A DNA stretch of 64,000 nt from Pseudozyma flocculosa PF-1 (Eukaryota > Basidiomycota > Ustilaginomycetes > Ustilaginales > Ustilaginaceae), in assembly GCF_000417875.1 (NCBI RefSeq), contig NW_006920872.1:540197-604196 (forward strand), written 5' to 3'. Position 1 is the first letter of the stretch; every line of letters begins with the position of its first letter. The notes below the pieces were generated by a model, which was not told the DNA's origin, did no database searches, and worked only from the letters and a program-made list of their open reading frames with translations. Of this stretch, positions 1 through 10,832 are shown piece by piece. The translations under genes and the position numbers were made by a program.

Positions 1-1758
1 GCTGGCTTTGCCGCAATCCGATCCACATGTTGCGGTCTTCAACGCTGGTCGGCTCCACCGTCGTGTCGCCCCGCGACGCGTGGGCCACAATGAGGGGTGG
101 CGGCGAGATGAAGCGAGGCGGGAAGAAAGGAGGTCGGCCGAGTCTGGACCCATCCTGTCATGCACGTCGGACCAGGTGAGCGGGCGAGTGGATCGGAGCG
201 CCCGAGCCGCACCGGTCGGTCATCTGCTGCTCCGCCTCGAGCGGGCAACGCGGCAGAGTGTGAAGAAGGTCGAAGGGGAAGCGAGGACGAGAACGATGAG
301 AAGGAGGAAGCAGGAGATAGATCCCCACGTTACAGCCTGCGCAGAGCCACGACTGCGGGCTTCTTGACCGGCTTCATGCAATCCACTGAGCACCTTCCCC
401 TCCTTCCCTATTCTTCTCCGCCTTGCTCGTCTTTGCGGGATCAGAGAGCTCCGGAGCCGGACGTAGGCAGAGAGAAGCCAGGATCATCGCGACCATCCAG
501 CCTGGCCACCCGCAACTCTCGCAGATCCCTGCTCGCAGCGACTCTAGGGAGGACTGACTGTACCACGCTGTCCTCTCCTCCCAACCCACGCCTGCCCCAG
601 TCAAAAAGTGGCCAGCAGCCCGAGTGAGGGGTTAAATTGCTTTTTGGGCGTTTTTCTGGGCGCGCCGAGCCGATCCGTCGACCACGAGGCAACTCTTCGT
701 CCCACGCTACCGCCAGCGCGGGGCGCTAGGACCCAGCCCCTCGTCTGTGTCCCCCGTTCCACGGCTCGCTCCTATCCAGACAGTGCACATCCACCACTAC
801 TGTGCTGCATTCTTATCGTGCTGTATGGCTCGCTCACCTCTGGCCTTTTCTTCCTGCGTCGAGGGATTATTGTTGACTGAGCAGTCGGGGCCGAGCCCCT
901 ATTTGACCCTCCGACCTACCGCACCGTCCTGCGCGGGGCAAAGAAGGAAGCAAACCAGAGATCAGACCTCCCGCATCACATGTGGTCGGCAGCATCTCCG
1001 CTCCTTTGCCGCTTCTCGTCAGCGGCGGCCTACTGGGCCAGCTTGCGCCTTCCTACTTGTCTTTTTTGATGCGAAGAGTTCGTCCGGTCCCGCCGTGGCG
1101 TGGCCTCCCCGTCGAATACAGTGTGAGCGCAGACAGCGAGAGAGGCAGGTGAGGAAGGCCACAAAAAGGGTACCACGACCTGGTGTGGGGACACCGGAAG
1201 CGAGATGCCGAAGCCTCCTGACGATAAGGCGGCCTTTGCTCTCTGTGCAGAGCGGCTTACCTGACCTGAACTTGCTCCCATTCTGATTGTGGGCCAGTGA
1301 CCAGCGATGGGTGGGCAGGCGGTCCTGTAGACAGACGATGAACGACCCATCCGATCCTGCAACTGAAGCAGGCGTAGAGGCTTTGCCGTGATACCGGACT
1401 GCGGTACCTACAACGCCGTAGCTAGATGTTTGTGCGCCCGCCCGTTCGCCCGCTCACACGCGCGGTCTGCGGCTGGGCTGTTGTGTTGTCCGATACGCTC
1501 GCCCTCGTTGCAGAAGTGAAAGGCAAGGTGGGACCCATCTTGTCGGTACCGCCGAGCGTGCACGGTGAGCGAATTCGTCGTCGAGTCGACGCTGAGACCG
1601 CTCGCCCGTTCCCTTTGTCTTGAGTGCACTACATACTCGCGAATGAAGTTGCACTGGACTCGACTTGCCATCGCCGCGGAGCTGCTTGGTAGGCAGGCGG
1701 ACAATTGGCCTGCAAGCGGTCACGCAGAGGTGCAGCGTCCGACTACTACTGTTGTGCT

Positions 1759-1774
1759 GTACGTGCAGTACGTA
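1759..1774. promoter_or_regulatory. GTACGT motif pair
   Basis: Two GTACGT words sit within 16 bp (GTACGTGCAGTACGTAC). This is the first of several GTAC/TACGTACG-type clusters in the upstream region of the regulator gene. A binding role is inference. Confidence 0.25.
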
Positions 1775-3217
1775 CTCCTCTGTGTACGTGTGGCTGGGCG
1801 GTCGGGATGGACGTTTATGAACGCCGTAGGGGAGACTGGATGGTGGTCTTCACAGCCGGCAATCTGTCTACCGAAGGGAGGAAGAGGAGACCGATACGCG
1901 CGCCTGCCTCTTGGCAGGGGAGGTGCAGGCTAGTTGCAATACGCCGTATGACGCCACAAGCGTGGCAGGCAGGCCTGCGTATGTATGTGCCGGTAGCGTG
2001 GCATCGTCGTTGCCCGGGCTCACCACATGGATCGACTGCAGCGCCGCCCTGCCTCCCGTTTTTACGAGAGCGAGCGGATGGGGAGCGGAAGCAAAGAAGG
2101 GTCTGAGACACCACGCTCGCTCATGCTCGACCTCGATTCGGGATCCAAGCAGCCTCGCCTGGTCCATGTACCGTTGAAACCGGAATCGACGCTTCCGATG
2201 GGTCTTGCATGCTGCCTACCACACAGCTCGCCTGCACACGCAGTCTTAGGCCACCACACCTGGTCGTGCGTCTTCTGTTGACCCTTCTGCTCTATGGACC
2301 AAAGATCGATGCCGTGCTCCATCCGCCTGCCCCTTGTCGTCTGCCCCCGATTGACAGAACTTGCCGTCCAACCGGGCGTGAAAGCAGGCCGTAGCGCTGG
2401 CCCATGGTCAAAGGACTGCGAGTGCATCGGGACCTGTTCCGAGCCCCTCCTGACGTCGGTGCCCCGCAGCTCAGAAGTGGTCGGATCTCGCCGAGACAGG
2501 GATGGCTGTGCTTCAGGCCGCCAAGCCACAACTGCCGGCATCCCGTCCCGTTTTGAGATGAAGCATCCGTATAGGCTGATGCGGCTACCGGTGCCGTATG
2601 CTGGCATACCATGGCCAACAAAGGACAAGCGGGACGCAGGTAAAAACAAAACCACAATAAGAATAACATGACGACGGCTCAGCGGCCAGCGCGCGCAAAC
2701 ATGCCTGCCTGCCTCTCGCGCCGGTGCCTTCTTCTGGACGTTGGCAAGGCAACATGCGCGTTTCGCGGCGGGCGCCACCTGTCGTCAGTTCCAGACCCAA
2801 GCTGCCCTGCCCACTGCGGTGAGCTGGCTGTGATCCGCCTGTGATCCGCCTCACGCAGTCGCGCCTGCCGTCAGGTGAGTGACTGCCCGGACATCGTCAC
2901 CAAGCACACTCCGTAGAGGTGGGCGACGATCACGACTTTCAGCAGCGAACCAACCTACAGTACCTGCCTCTTGGACCGGGGCTGGGTACCGGTAATGTAG
3001 CATGCACGACGCACGCCCGCAATGGTGCATCATGGTGGGCGAGGCGCCTTAAGCCTGGTGGTCGGTCTGTCACCAAGACCACGCCTCGACAGTCACCGCC
3101 AACGGGCATGAGGGGTCAGGTTGAAAGGCCTCGGCTGACCCGTCTTGCAGGATCGGCCTTGCGCCGATGGCCGCCTTCTGCAGCCGCCAGGTGCAGGCGG
3201 GCTGGGCCGCGTCTACC

Positions 3218-3298
3218 GACGTACATACGTACGTACGTGTGCAGTGGAGCGGGCCGAACCGAAATCAGCAGCACACGCATCTTCCGTACGTACATACG
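3218..3298. promoter_or_regulatory. Double TACGTACG palindrome cluster
   Basis: Two clusters of alternating GTAC/ACGT words lie at 3218-3240 and 3285-3298, each containing overlapping self-complementary TACGTA or ACGTACGT words plus a TACATACG variant. They may be microsatellite-like or protein-binding sites; the sequence alone does not decide. Confidence 0.3.
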
Positions 3299-6200
3299 AG
3301 CGCGTAGAGTAAGGCTGCCAAGTCAACGGGCGGGACTGCCAGATGCTGCGAAGCCTCGGAGCTGCACGATCTATGCATCCCCGCCGAACCTGGGTGGCCG
3401 ACTGCCTCGGACAAGCCAGAGGCACTCGGACGCCTGCCTTCCCTCGGATCGGCATCGGGGTCGGCAAATGCTGCTCAGCATTCCATCTCGACGCCGCCGT
3501 CGAGACTGTATGCAGGTGTCTTCGAGGCTGTTGTATCTCGTCATCTCTGGCCGAGCCCCACTCGCAGCCGCAGTCAAACCCGCGCTCGACGCCTTCGGCC
3601 CGCCGCGTCCAGCGAACAATCAGAGCATTTGATGACGGCTGCATCGGGCTCGTCGTGACAAAGCGAGAGAAAGGAGGGGCTGACCGAGCCGAAGCCCGGA
3701 TCGCTTCGGCGTCATGGCGTAAGGGGCGAGTCGAATGCTTCTTAGCTTCCTTCTCCCCCCTCCCCCTTCCCATTGGCGCTCATCAGGCAAGGAAGCAGCG
3801 GCACCCTCGTTGTGCATTTCCGGACCTGTGTCTTCCGAGCAAACAAACGGCCAGCCTCCGCCGGAAATCGCATGAGCAACGCGGCTCGTCTGGCCGTAAA
3901 AGCTTGGTACACGACGGCATGGCGCAGCATCAGGCCTGGCTGTGCATGCCACGGCGACTCCTCATACCAGTATCCTCGCTGCGGCGCACTCGTTGACGAC
4001 CAAGATGACAATCGATGCCGGCTGCCGGGCACGTTGCTATTCTCGTCGCTGCCTTGACGAAACGACGACTCGCGTGAGACGAGAGGACCGACACCGGCGA
4101 TCAAACATGGTCGACTGTCCCCTCGTGACGCTGTCTACCTGCTCACTCATCGACTCATTTGCCTGGCGGGGCGGGCCTCCTACTGTACCTTGGTGGCGCC
4201 ACACAAGATCGACCAGACATGATGCCTTGCCTCGCCTCGAGCCCCACCGAGGTCGATGGCCTTTCGCCTCGACGGCGTTTTACGGCCACCCGTCCTCACC
4301 TGGCTTCACGAACCGGCGGCGCTCCGTGCTAGCCGAGGCAATTTCGCACGCTATCTCGTGCGGCGTTGCCATGTTGTCCGTCACCTGCTGCTGTTGCCTG
4401 CGGTCTGTCTTGCAACAGGGTGTTCATCAACGTCCAATTGGGCGAGCGGTCGATTCATCGGACCGGCGCTCGGCCTCGATCCCGATGCGGACGAGATATG
4501 CTGTGGACGACCTTCAGCGACGATGACGGTGGTCGTTTATAGCCCCAGTTCTTGCCAGCCCCCGCGAGGTATTCGCTCGACATCCTGCTTGTACGTCTGC
4601 TTCCGCTTCCAAGTACGGTGCGGATATATGCGCAAAGACAGTGTGACACGGCACGATGACTCCGGGAGGAGCAGAATGCGACCGCCGCCGGCGGCTGGGT
4701 AGGAGCTTGTATCAAACATCTTTCGACGTCGAAATCATCTTGGTTAGCAGTCATGCCGATCCAGATTGTCTTCATCTTGCGATAGTCGACGGGTGCGAAA
4801 AGGGAAACGTGGCGCCCACCTCGCTGCTGCGACGCGATCCCCACTTCCTGCTACAGAAGTGCACTGTGCCCTTTGGTACGGTTCGCTTCGACGAGCGCCC
4901 GTCTTGACCATTGTCGTTGGCGAGACGGGATGCGAAAGCGATGCCGCGATAGTGGGGGGAGGGAAAAGGTGACAGAGTTTGGGTTAAGCAGGCAGCAGAG
5001 GTCTCTCCGGTCGGCAATCTCGTCCCGGTACGTCACATAGTGTAGGTACGAAGAACCTTTGGCGCTTCGGCATCGATGCCGTTGTGCATCATCTACATAT
5101 GTACCGCGCTGCCGACATCCTATAGGTACAGCACTGTACTGTAGACGGCGTCGGCAGCCAGACTCAAGTCCCTGTTCAGGCCCCGTCTGACTGCAGGGAC
5201 GTAAGTGCGAGCAGAGATGTGTCACGAGCTCGCGCAACAACGGCCGGCCGCAGTGCAGGTGTCCGACGCCCGCAAGTCGCTCGAGTCGTTATCCCCGAAG
5301 CCTTCGCGTATCGAGAGCGTCACGACTGCAGTCAGGTAGGTTTTCGCGGCGGGGGCTAAGCACATCCGCGAAAGGCGATGCCGGCTCGCAACGGGCCCCT
5401 GATGATCAGCGATCGCCCCGCCATCAGCCAGCTAGCTGCGCGTGCCCGCCGAATTTGGGTCCCGACGTCGCAGCGCCTGCCTATTGTTGATCTGCTATGA
5501 GTAGGCACTCCTGTGTCCACGGGACCTTGTTCTGCTCGATCTTCTTTCGATACACGTTGAAGCTGTACCGGTCCTCTGTAAGCGGGCCGCCCTTCGTCGT
5601 GATATTGAGAGGAGGGACTGGGCTTTTCAACGCACCGGCCGGTCAAATCCTCTTCTCGGATCGCCGACGACGCCCGGCATGCCGCTAACGAACTTCGTTT
5701 GAAGGTACGGCAAATTACCGCTGTAAGCAGCTGGACAAACGTACCTAACTTATCGACACGGGCCGATGGAACGGCGTTGCGCACCCATCCGTTGGTCTGC
5801 TGCGATCGTCGAGACTACTTGCGGCGTGCCGATGCTTCTGGGGATCCCGCGCCTCAACAGAAACCGGGCCTGCGTTTCGCGATGTACATCAGGCGGGGCC
5901 TTCGCTTTGCCCTTCACACGCAGCGGATGTAGGACCATGGCGCCATCGGCGCAGAAGGCTGATCAGGCAGGCAGAATGCCTTAGACGAGGGCGAGGGCGG
6001 GCAGCGGGAACGCATGCTCTCGCGGCTCCTGCAGAATAAAGACGATTCCAGGGCCAGTTCGACACGCTGGTGTCGCCAGGCAAGGGGCGTATGTGGCGCT
6101 CGCAGTCCCGCCGGCCCGTCGCAGCTCGCCTGTCACCACGCCGGCCAGCGACTCTGTTGCAGCCGCACTCTTCTTTCCCCCGCAACAAGCTAAGAAAGAG

Positions 6201-6302
6201 CGTCGAGCGCCCTAGGCGCTTTCGACCTCGGCCCTGCAGCTCGTCGCCTGCTCAAGGTCCGGCGGAGCTCTTGACACGTGGCGCTCGCTCCGCACCAGCT
6301 GA

Positions 6303-6322
6303 GCGTACGTATGTACGTACAT
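6303..6322. promoter_or_regulatory. GTACGTATGTACGTAC cluster
   Basis: A 20-bp block of tandem GTACGTAT/GTACGTAC words, the same motif family as at 3218-3298 and 8151-8164. A shorter copy (ATACGTACGTG) lies at 7115-7125. Confidence 0.3.
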
Positions 6323-8121
6323 CACCTACATTCGCCGCTTGCCCGCTAAAGCTCTCTAGCTCGACCTCGACTCCCCCGTCCAGAGCTCTCCAGCGTGCTG
6401 ATTCTTGATTAAATTTGATGGTGTGAGCGAGTTCTACCGGCAGATGAGACAGGCGAAGGCAAGCAACAATCAGGCCGTCGCCGCGATCGCTGTCGGAAAC
6501 AAGGCCCACTCGCAACACCGGTCTGCACGACGATGATCCGGACACGACTGCCGGAATACACTACTCTTGTACGAGTCGGCACGCATGCAGTCTTAGTGTG
6601 CAAGCGCTACAGCAGTGCTACTCGCCGCCCGGTTCGCGCACGCGAATTCGAACGCCGCAGACCCTCGAGGGGCTTCGGCATCGATCGCCCGGTCGGGTTT
6701 CTCTTGTGTGTCGGCAGCGGCCGGAAGCAACGTCGTCAGCGTCGACTGGATCGGCCTTCGCTCCCCCACGCCTCACCTCGGCCTGCCGTTAGGCGACTGC
6801 ACGTTATGTGCATCCGGTCAAGTAGGCGTTTCGCGCATTGCGTGCATGACCGACGGGATAGGGATAGGGGATTCGACACGAGACCGAGGCGCTTCCTCGT
6901 CGCATCGGCGCCGGAGTGCGGCGTTGCGAAGGGTTGATGCTGACGTAGAAGCGTCGCCAACCGGCCGTCGCCTGCACGATGTACCACTTCATATGAAGCG
7001 GGACCTCTTGCGCGCCTCTGTCGTCAAAAGCATCTCCGTACAAGAGGGGGCGCTGCCTCTCGATTGCTGTACCACTGTGTGCGCCCTAGCACGCACCTTG
7101 CTGATGGTGATACGATACGTACGTGTCCACGAGCCGGAACTTGTTCATGCTCTGGAGGCGCGCAGACACAGCACGGCAGCCTGTTGTACGGGCCGGGTCG
7201 AGGTGGGCCGGAGGCACCGTCCTGCCGCCTGGGTTGCGCGTGCGGCCAATTCCCCTTCCTCCCCTGGCTTCGCAAACGCCGCAGTGCCCGGATGCCCGCG
7301 CGCCACCCGTCTCGGAGCGCCGCCCTCACCAAGGGTGTCGGACGCCGACCTGTCGTGACGGTCCTCACTCGATCTGTGTACCGTTTGCTGCCGTCGCTAG
7401 CCGTTGTTCGGCGGTCCTGGTCGGTGGATATGTATTCACAGCAAGCGCCATGGACCCCTCCCGTCAGGAACTGGTAGGCAAAGGCGGTCGTCACTCCGCT
7501 GCCGCCGGAATCGCCTTTTTTCGCATGTACTCGTAAAAATGTACCAAGCCTCCTTCCCGTCTAGGCACTGGACGAGTGTCGGGCGCCATCCCATCGATGC
7601 ACTCTAGACGAAAATGAAGAGGCGACTTCATTCCGAGCCGGCTTGGCATCATTGCGAGATTGAATATGAGATTACGGAGCCGATGCGCCCGCAGCAGGTC
7701 TGCGCGGCGGCGGGCCCCCAAAAGCGGCTTGCGTCCAAAGGAAGCGCTGCCGTTCCGTATTTTTAATGACTTCGCCTAGGAGAAAAAGGGCAGGGAGGGG
7801 GCCTGTTGCTTCTGTGTCAAGAGCGAGGCAAAGCACTCGAAGACTAAGACTGCGAGCCGGAAAGGCGGCCCCGACCCTCCCTTGGATCTCATCGAAATGG
7901 CAGGGCCGAAGCCAGCCTGGCTGCCCTTAATTTTCCTTTGGCGAGCGCCGACTCTTGCCGTGGGGGCGAGGCGGCTCGGTCCGACAGTGTTGGCTTGACA
8001 TGCACAGCTGTCGCTCGGTCCTATCCGAGGCGCTCGTACGCCAGTCGAAGCCAATAGGTCGCGTTGCGGCCGTCCGACAACATCGGTCGCATCCATATGC
8101 GGTCCGACTGCTTATCGCCGT

Positions 8122-8164
8122 TAGGTAGGTAGGTAGGGTCCGACCGGTGTGTACGTACGTACGG
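8122..8164. repeat. (TAGG)4 repeat followed by GTACGTACGTACGG
   Basis: A perfect TAGG tetranucleotide repeat of four units (8122-8137) is followed 13 bp later by a GTACGTACGTACGG block (8151-8164). The second part belongs to the recurrent TACGTACG motif family of this upstream region. Confidence 0.5.
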
Positions 8165-8447
8165 GGTCGGGCCGAGCGCCATCGGGGGTCGGGGTCGAGG
8201 TCGAGCGTCGAGCGTCGAGGGGCCACCCTTCTCCAGGCCGCTTGCTTGCTTGGCCGGCCTGACCGTGGGTGAAAATTAATGGCTCGGATGGGCCGGCCCA
8301 AGCTCGACGTCGGCCACGTCCGACGCTCGCTGTCACCGAATCATGCATGTTCCGGCCTCGCCTCTGGTTTCTCCTGGGTCATTGGCCCAACCAGACCAGG
8401 GTGCGCGTCGGCTCGCCCGGACTCCCCCTGCCTCCCCTTCCCTTTTC

Positions 8448-8468
8448 TTTTTTTTTTTTAAAAAAAAA
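8448..8468. repeat. T12-A9 homopolymer junction
   Basis: Twelve T residues run directly into nine A residues, giving a perfect small inverted repeat and a sharply AT-rich island in a GC-rich region. It could exclude nucleosomes or act as a terminator or promoter element; function unknown. Confidence 0.6.
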
Positions 8469-9202
8469 GGTCCTTCGATCTCGGCGCTTCTTCTGTTTCG
8501 GTTCGGCTAGCAGGCAACCGGAAGCAAAGCCAGCCGGGAGGCTGAAAGTCCAGCGAAGCAACGGCGGCAGCGTCGGGGCCAGGGGAGGAGCCGGGCGGCA
8601 GCGGCAGTCGCCGCATCGTCGTCGCCCTCTTGCCAGCTCGCTCGTGCTCTTCCTCCCCTTCTTGGCAAGCAAGCAGCAGGCAGGCGCAAAGAAGCTGCCA
8701 CTGAGGTGTGCTGCGCTGCTCTGCCATAACGTCGGCGAGCGGGCGGGCGCTGCGGTTGAGCGCTGGCTGCTTGCTTGGTACCGGTCGCGGTGCCCGCTGC
8801 CGCATGTCCAACGGTCCGTTTCCCCCAGTGAGAGTAGCCGGCCCCTCTCCTTCTGCCGTTTGCCCCTGCCTCTGCTCGAGCTTGTCCGTGTCCGGCGCGG
8901 CCCAGTTGTGTGTCCACCCGGCCGCCATCCCAGGACGCCCGCCTGTTCATCCACCCGGCCGCATTGCCGCTCCTGAGCGGGGCGCAGCGCCCCTGCCGTA
9001 CAGTCCAGTCCAGTATCAACTGTCGTTGCCGACTGCCGCCGCATACGCACCGCACACTGCCTGTAACTCTGCACCCGGTTGTGTATGTACACACACAGAG
9101 GGCCGTTCGCCAGGCCGCTCTACTTTTAGATTGTTGCTGCGCTTGGTCCGGCACAGGTAGGTCGGCCAGGAATCCAGGCCATTCGTCACCTGCGGCAGAG
9201 CA

Positions 9203-9216
9203 ACCGTACGTACGGT
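9203..9216. promoter_or_regulatory. 14-bp perfect palindrome ACCGTACGTACGGT
   Basis: A perfect 14-bp palindrome containing the TACGTACG core, about 1.6 kb upstream of the start codon of the Zn2Cys6 gene. It is the longest exact palindrome of the motif series in this upstream region. A dimeric regulator site is plausible but unproven. Confidence 0.35.
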
Positions 9217-9501
9217 CCCTTGGGCTGCACAGGTACAGGTACAGGAGAGGAGCGCAGCTGCCGGTCGCTGTCGCCCTGCTTGCATACCTGCTGGACGTCG
9301 TCGCCGGCCTCATCTTGTCTCGTGGCAGGCGCTCGAGGCTTCCCGCGCCGGATGCTCCGCCTGGCCTGGCGTGACCTGGCCTCGCCTGCCTCGCCTGCCG
9401 CCTCGCGCTCCCTGTATCCAAGCCCGGTCGCGAAGCCTTCTTTCCCTCCGGCCTTCCATCATCCCCCCGTTGCCCGCCACGCCGGTCATCGCAAGCCCCT
9501 A

Positions 9502-9548
9502 CCTCGCCCCTCGCCCCTCGCCCTCGCCCCTCGCCCTCGCCCTCGCCG
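9502..9548. repeat. CTCGCC/CCTCG minisatellite in pyrimidine-rich leader
   Basis: Seven near-tandem CTCGCC or CCTCGCC units in 47 bp. It lies in the strongly pyrimidine-rich stretch upstream of the regulator gene. Confidence 0.7.
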
Positions 9549-10062
9549 TACTTACACCGGTGCAGGAATCCCCCATCGACCTTCCGGCGTTCCCTCTTGC
9601 GTCCTCACCACATAGACTCCCTCGGTCCCCTCCGCTCCGCTGCCAACCCGCCGACACCGGACGATCCGACTGCCAGCGTTACGCCTCCCCACCGCACGAC
9701 AGCTCAAGGACGGCCCCCACAGCCGCCCGTAGTTTGCGCCCTTCCGCCCCTCCGGAGCTTTAGGTCGGAGGCTCCTCCCTCCAGTTCCTGCACCCGCTGC
9801 ACCGCGCCGCCTACGCCTTCTTGACTTCAGCCGGCGAGGCGGACAGCGACTTTCGAGCCAACTCTACTCGGTCTGCCACACCACCTTCCCTCCAACCCGT
9901 TCTCTCCGCCGACGCACGAACAGACGCGCCCACGAACACGATCTAGCCTCCCTGTACGCCCAGCTCACGTTCGTCCCTACTTCGTGAACAGCGACTACCT
10001 CGAGCACGAGTACTCTTCGCGCGCAAGTACCTGGATCGCGGGCTACGGGACAGCCCAGAAAG

Positions 10063-10810
10063 GTGAGTCTCGCGCCGGTACCGTCGGGTCGCGCTCTTGC
10101 AACGGCGCAGGGCAAAAGGATGCCGACGTCCCGAGTTCTCCGCTAGGGGCGCCGGCGCATACACCGCACTGCCTTACTCGACCCCAAGGCATCATTGGAG
10201 CATCTGGCAGCGGCGGGCCTCAACCTGTACTGTGGTCCGCCTGTCTCTTCGCGCCTCTGCCTTGGCTCTGGACTGTATTCATCCCAGCCCTGCCTCCTAC
10301 CTTTGACAAGATAGACCGCTTACCCTTCTTCTTGATCTTGCATCTTTCACCGCCGCCACCCACGAACTTCCCTTGGTTTGAACGTGCGCTCTACCCACCC
10401 TTCTACCATCATTTATTCCCAAACCAATTCTCCAAACCACCACTCGCCACCCAACTTTTCGCACGCTCCCCTCCAACTTCTGCTCTCCCCGGCGTCCTCT
10501 GCGACTCTATCGCCGTCGGTGTCTCTCCCTTCCCTGTCGTCCTGGTGCCTCCGTCGCAGCCGGCTGCGCCACGACTCCGCGAAACTCGCTTCGATCGCTG
10601 GACGTTCAGCCGATCCTCTCCAAGTACCACTACCCGTGCGCGCGAACGGCTCTGCTGCGACTCCTCTCGCGCCCTTGAGACCGCTCCGGCTGGCGTTTCG
10701 GCTACCAGGCACGACTTGCCTATTTCCTGTGCCGCCGCTCCATCTTTCCGCCTTGCGCACAAGACGTTGCCCATCATTTCGGCCCCTACACTTCCACCGC
10801 CTTTTCACAG
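10063..10810 (+). other. Possible 5'-UTR intron of the Zn2Cys6 gene
   Basis: A consensus donor (AG|GTGAGT at 10063) and a pyrimidine-preceded acceptor (CTTTTCACAG ending at 10810) bracket 748 bp just before the start codon at 10833. The sequence between lacks any ATG in the reading frame of the protein. An intron in the leader would fit, but without transcript data it is only a possibility. Confidence 0.35.
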
Positions 10811-10832
10811 TCCAGGATTACCGTCCTCGGCC

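Larger units (their letters stand above)
1..10832. other. Very long non-coding upstream region of the Zn2Cys6 regulator gene
   Basis: I see no convincing coding gene here. Open frames exist on both strands, but they overlap in several frames, are rich in Arg, Pro, Ser, Cys and His, show no recognisable domain and lack the strong third-position GC pattern of the real genes further along. The last 2 kb (about 8.4-10.8 kb) turns strongly pyrimidine-rich, as expected of a fungal promoter and 5' leader. Short palindromic TACGTACG-type clusters recur through the region. The left end is open, so a gene outside the window could own part of it. Non-coding RNA genes cannot be excluded. Confidence 0.6.

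Noticed and set aside
2062..2778. 238-codon minus-strand frame, and a 237-codon plus-strand frame at 2919-3632
   Set aside because: Cys/His/Arg/Pro-rich, no recognisable domain, no coding-type third-position bias, and competing frames of similar length overlap on both strands.
6630..6660. TTCGAA-containing stretch as a tRNA B-box
   Set aside because: No matching A-box, acceptor stem or anticodon arm could be found around it.
6615..7358. 247-codon plus-strand frame in the upstream region
   Set aside because: Composition unlike the real proteins of the window and no domain; it also crosses a TACGTACG cluster.
8122..8137. (TAGG)4 as an interstitial telomere relic
   Set aside because: The unit is TAGG, not TTAGGG, and only four copies are present.
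8379..9421. Overlapping minus-strand frames of 237 and 304 codons
   Set aside because: Antisense of a pyrimidine-rich promoter/leader; low-complexity Arg/Ala/Gly sequence without domain features.
9984..10832. A longer regulator protein starting upstream of 10833
   Set aside because: The frame is open for 283 codons but contains no ATG, and the sequence is leader-like; the first ATG in frame is at 10833.
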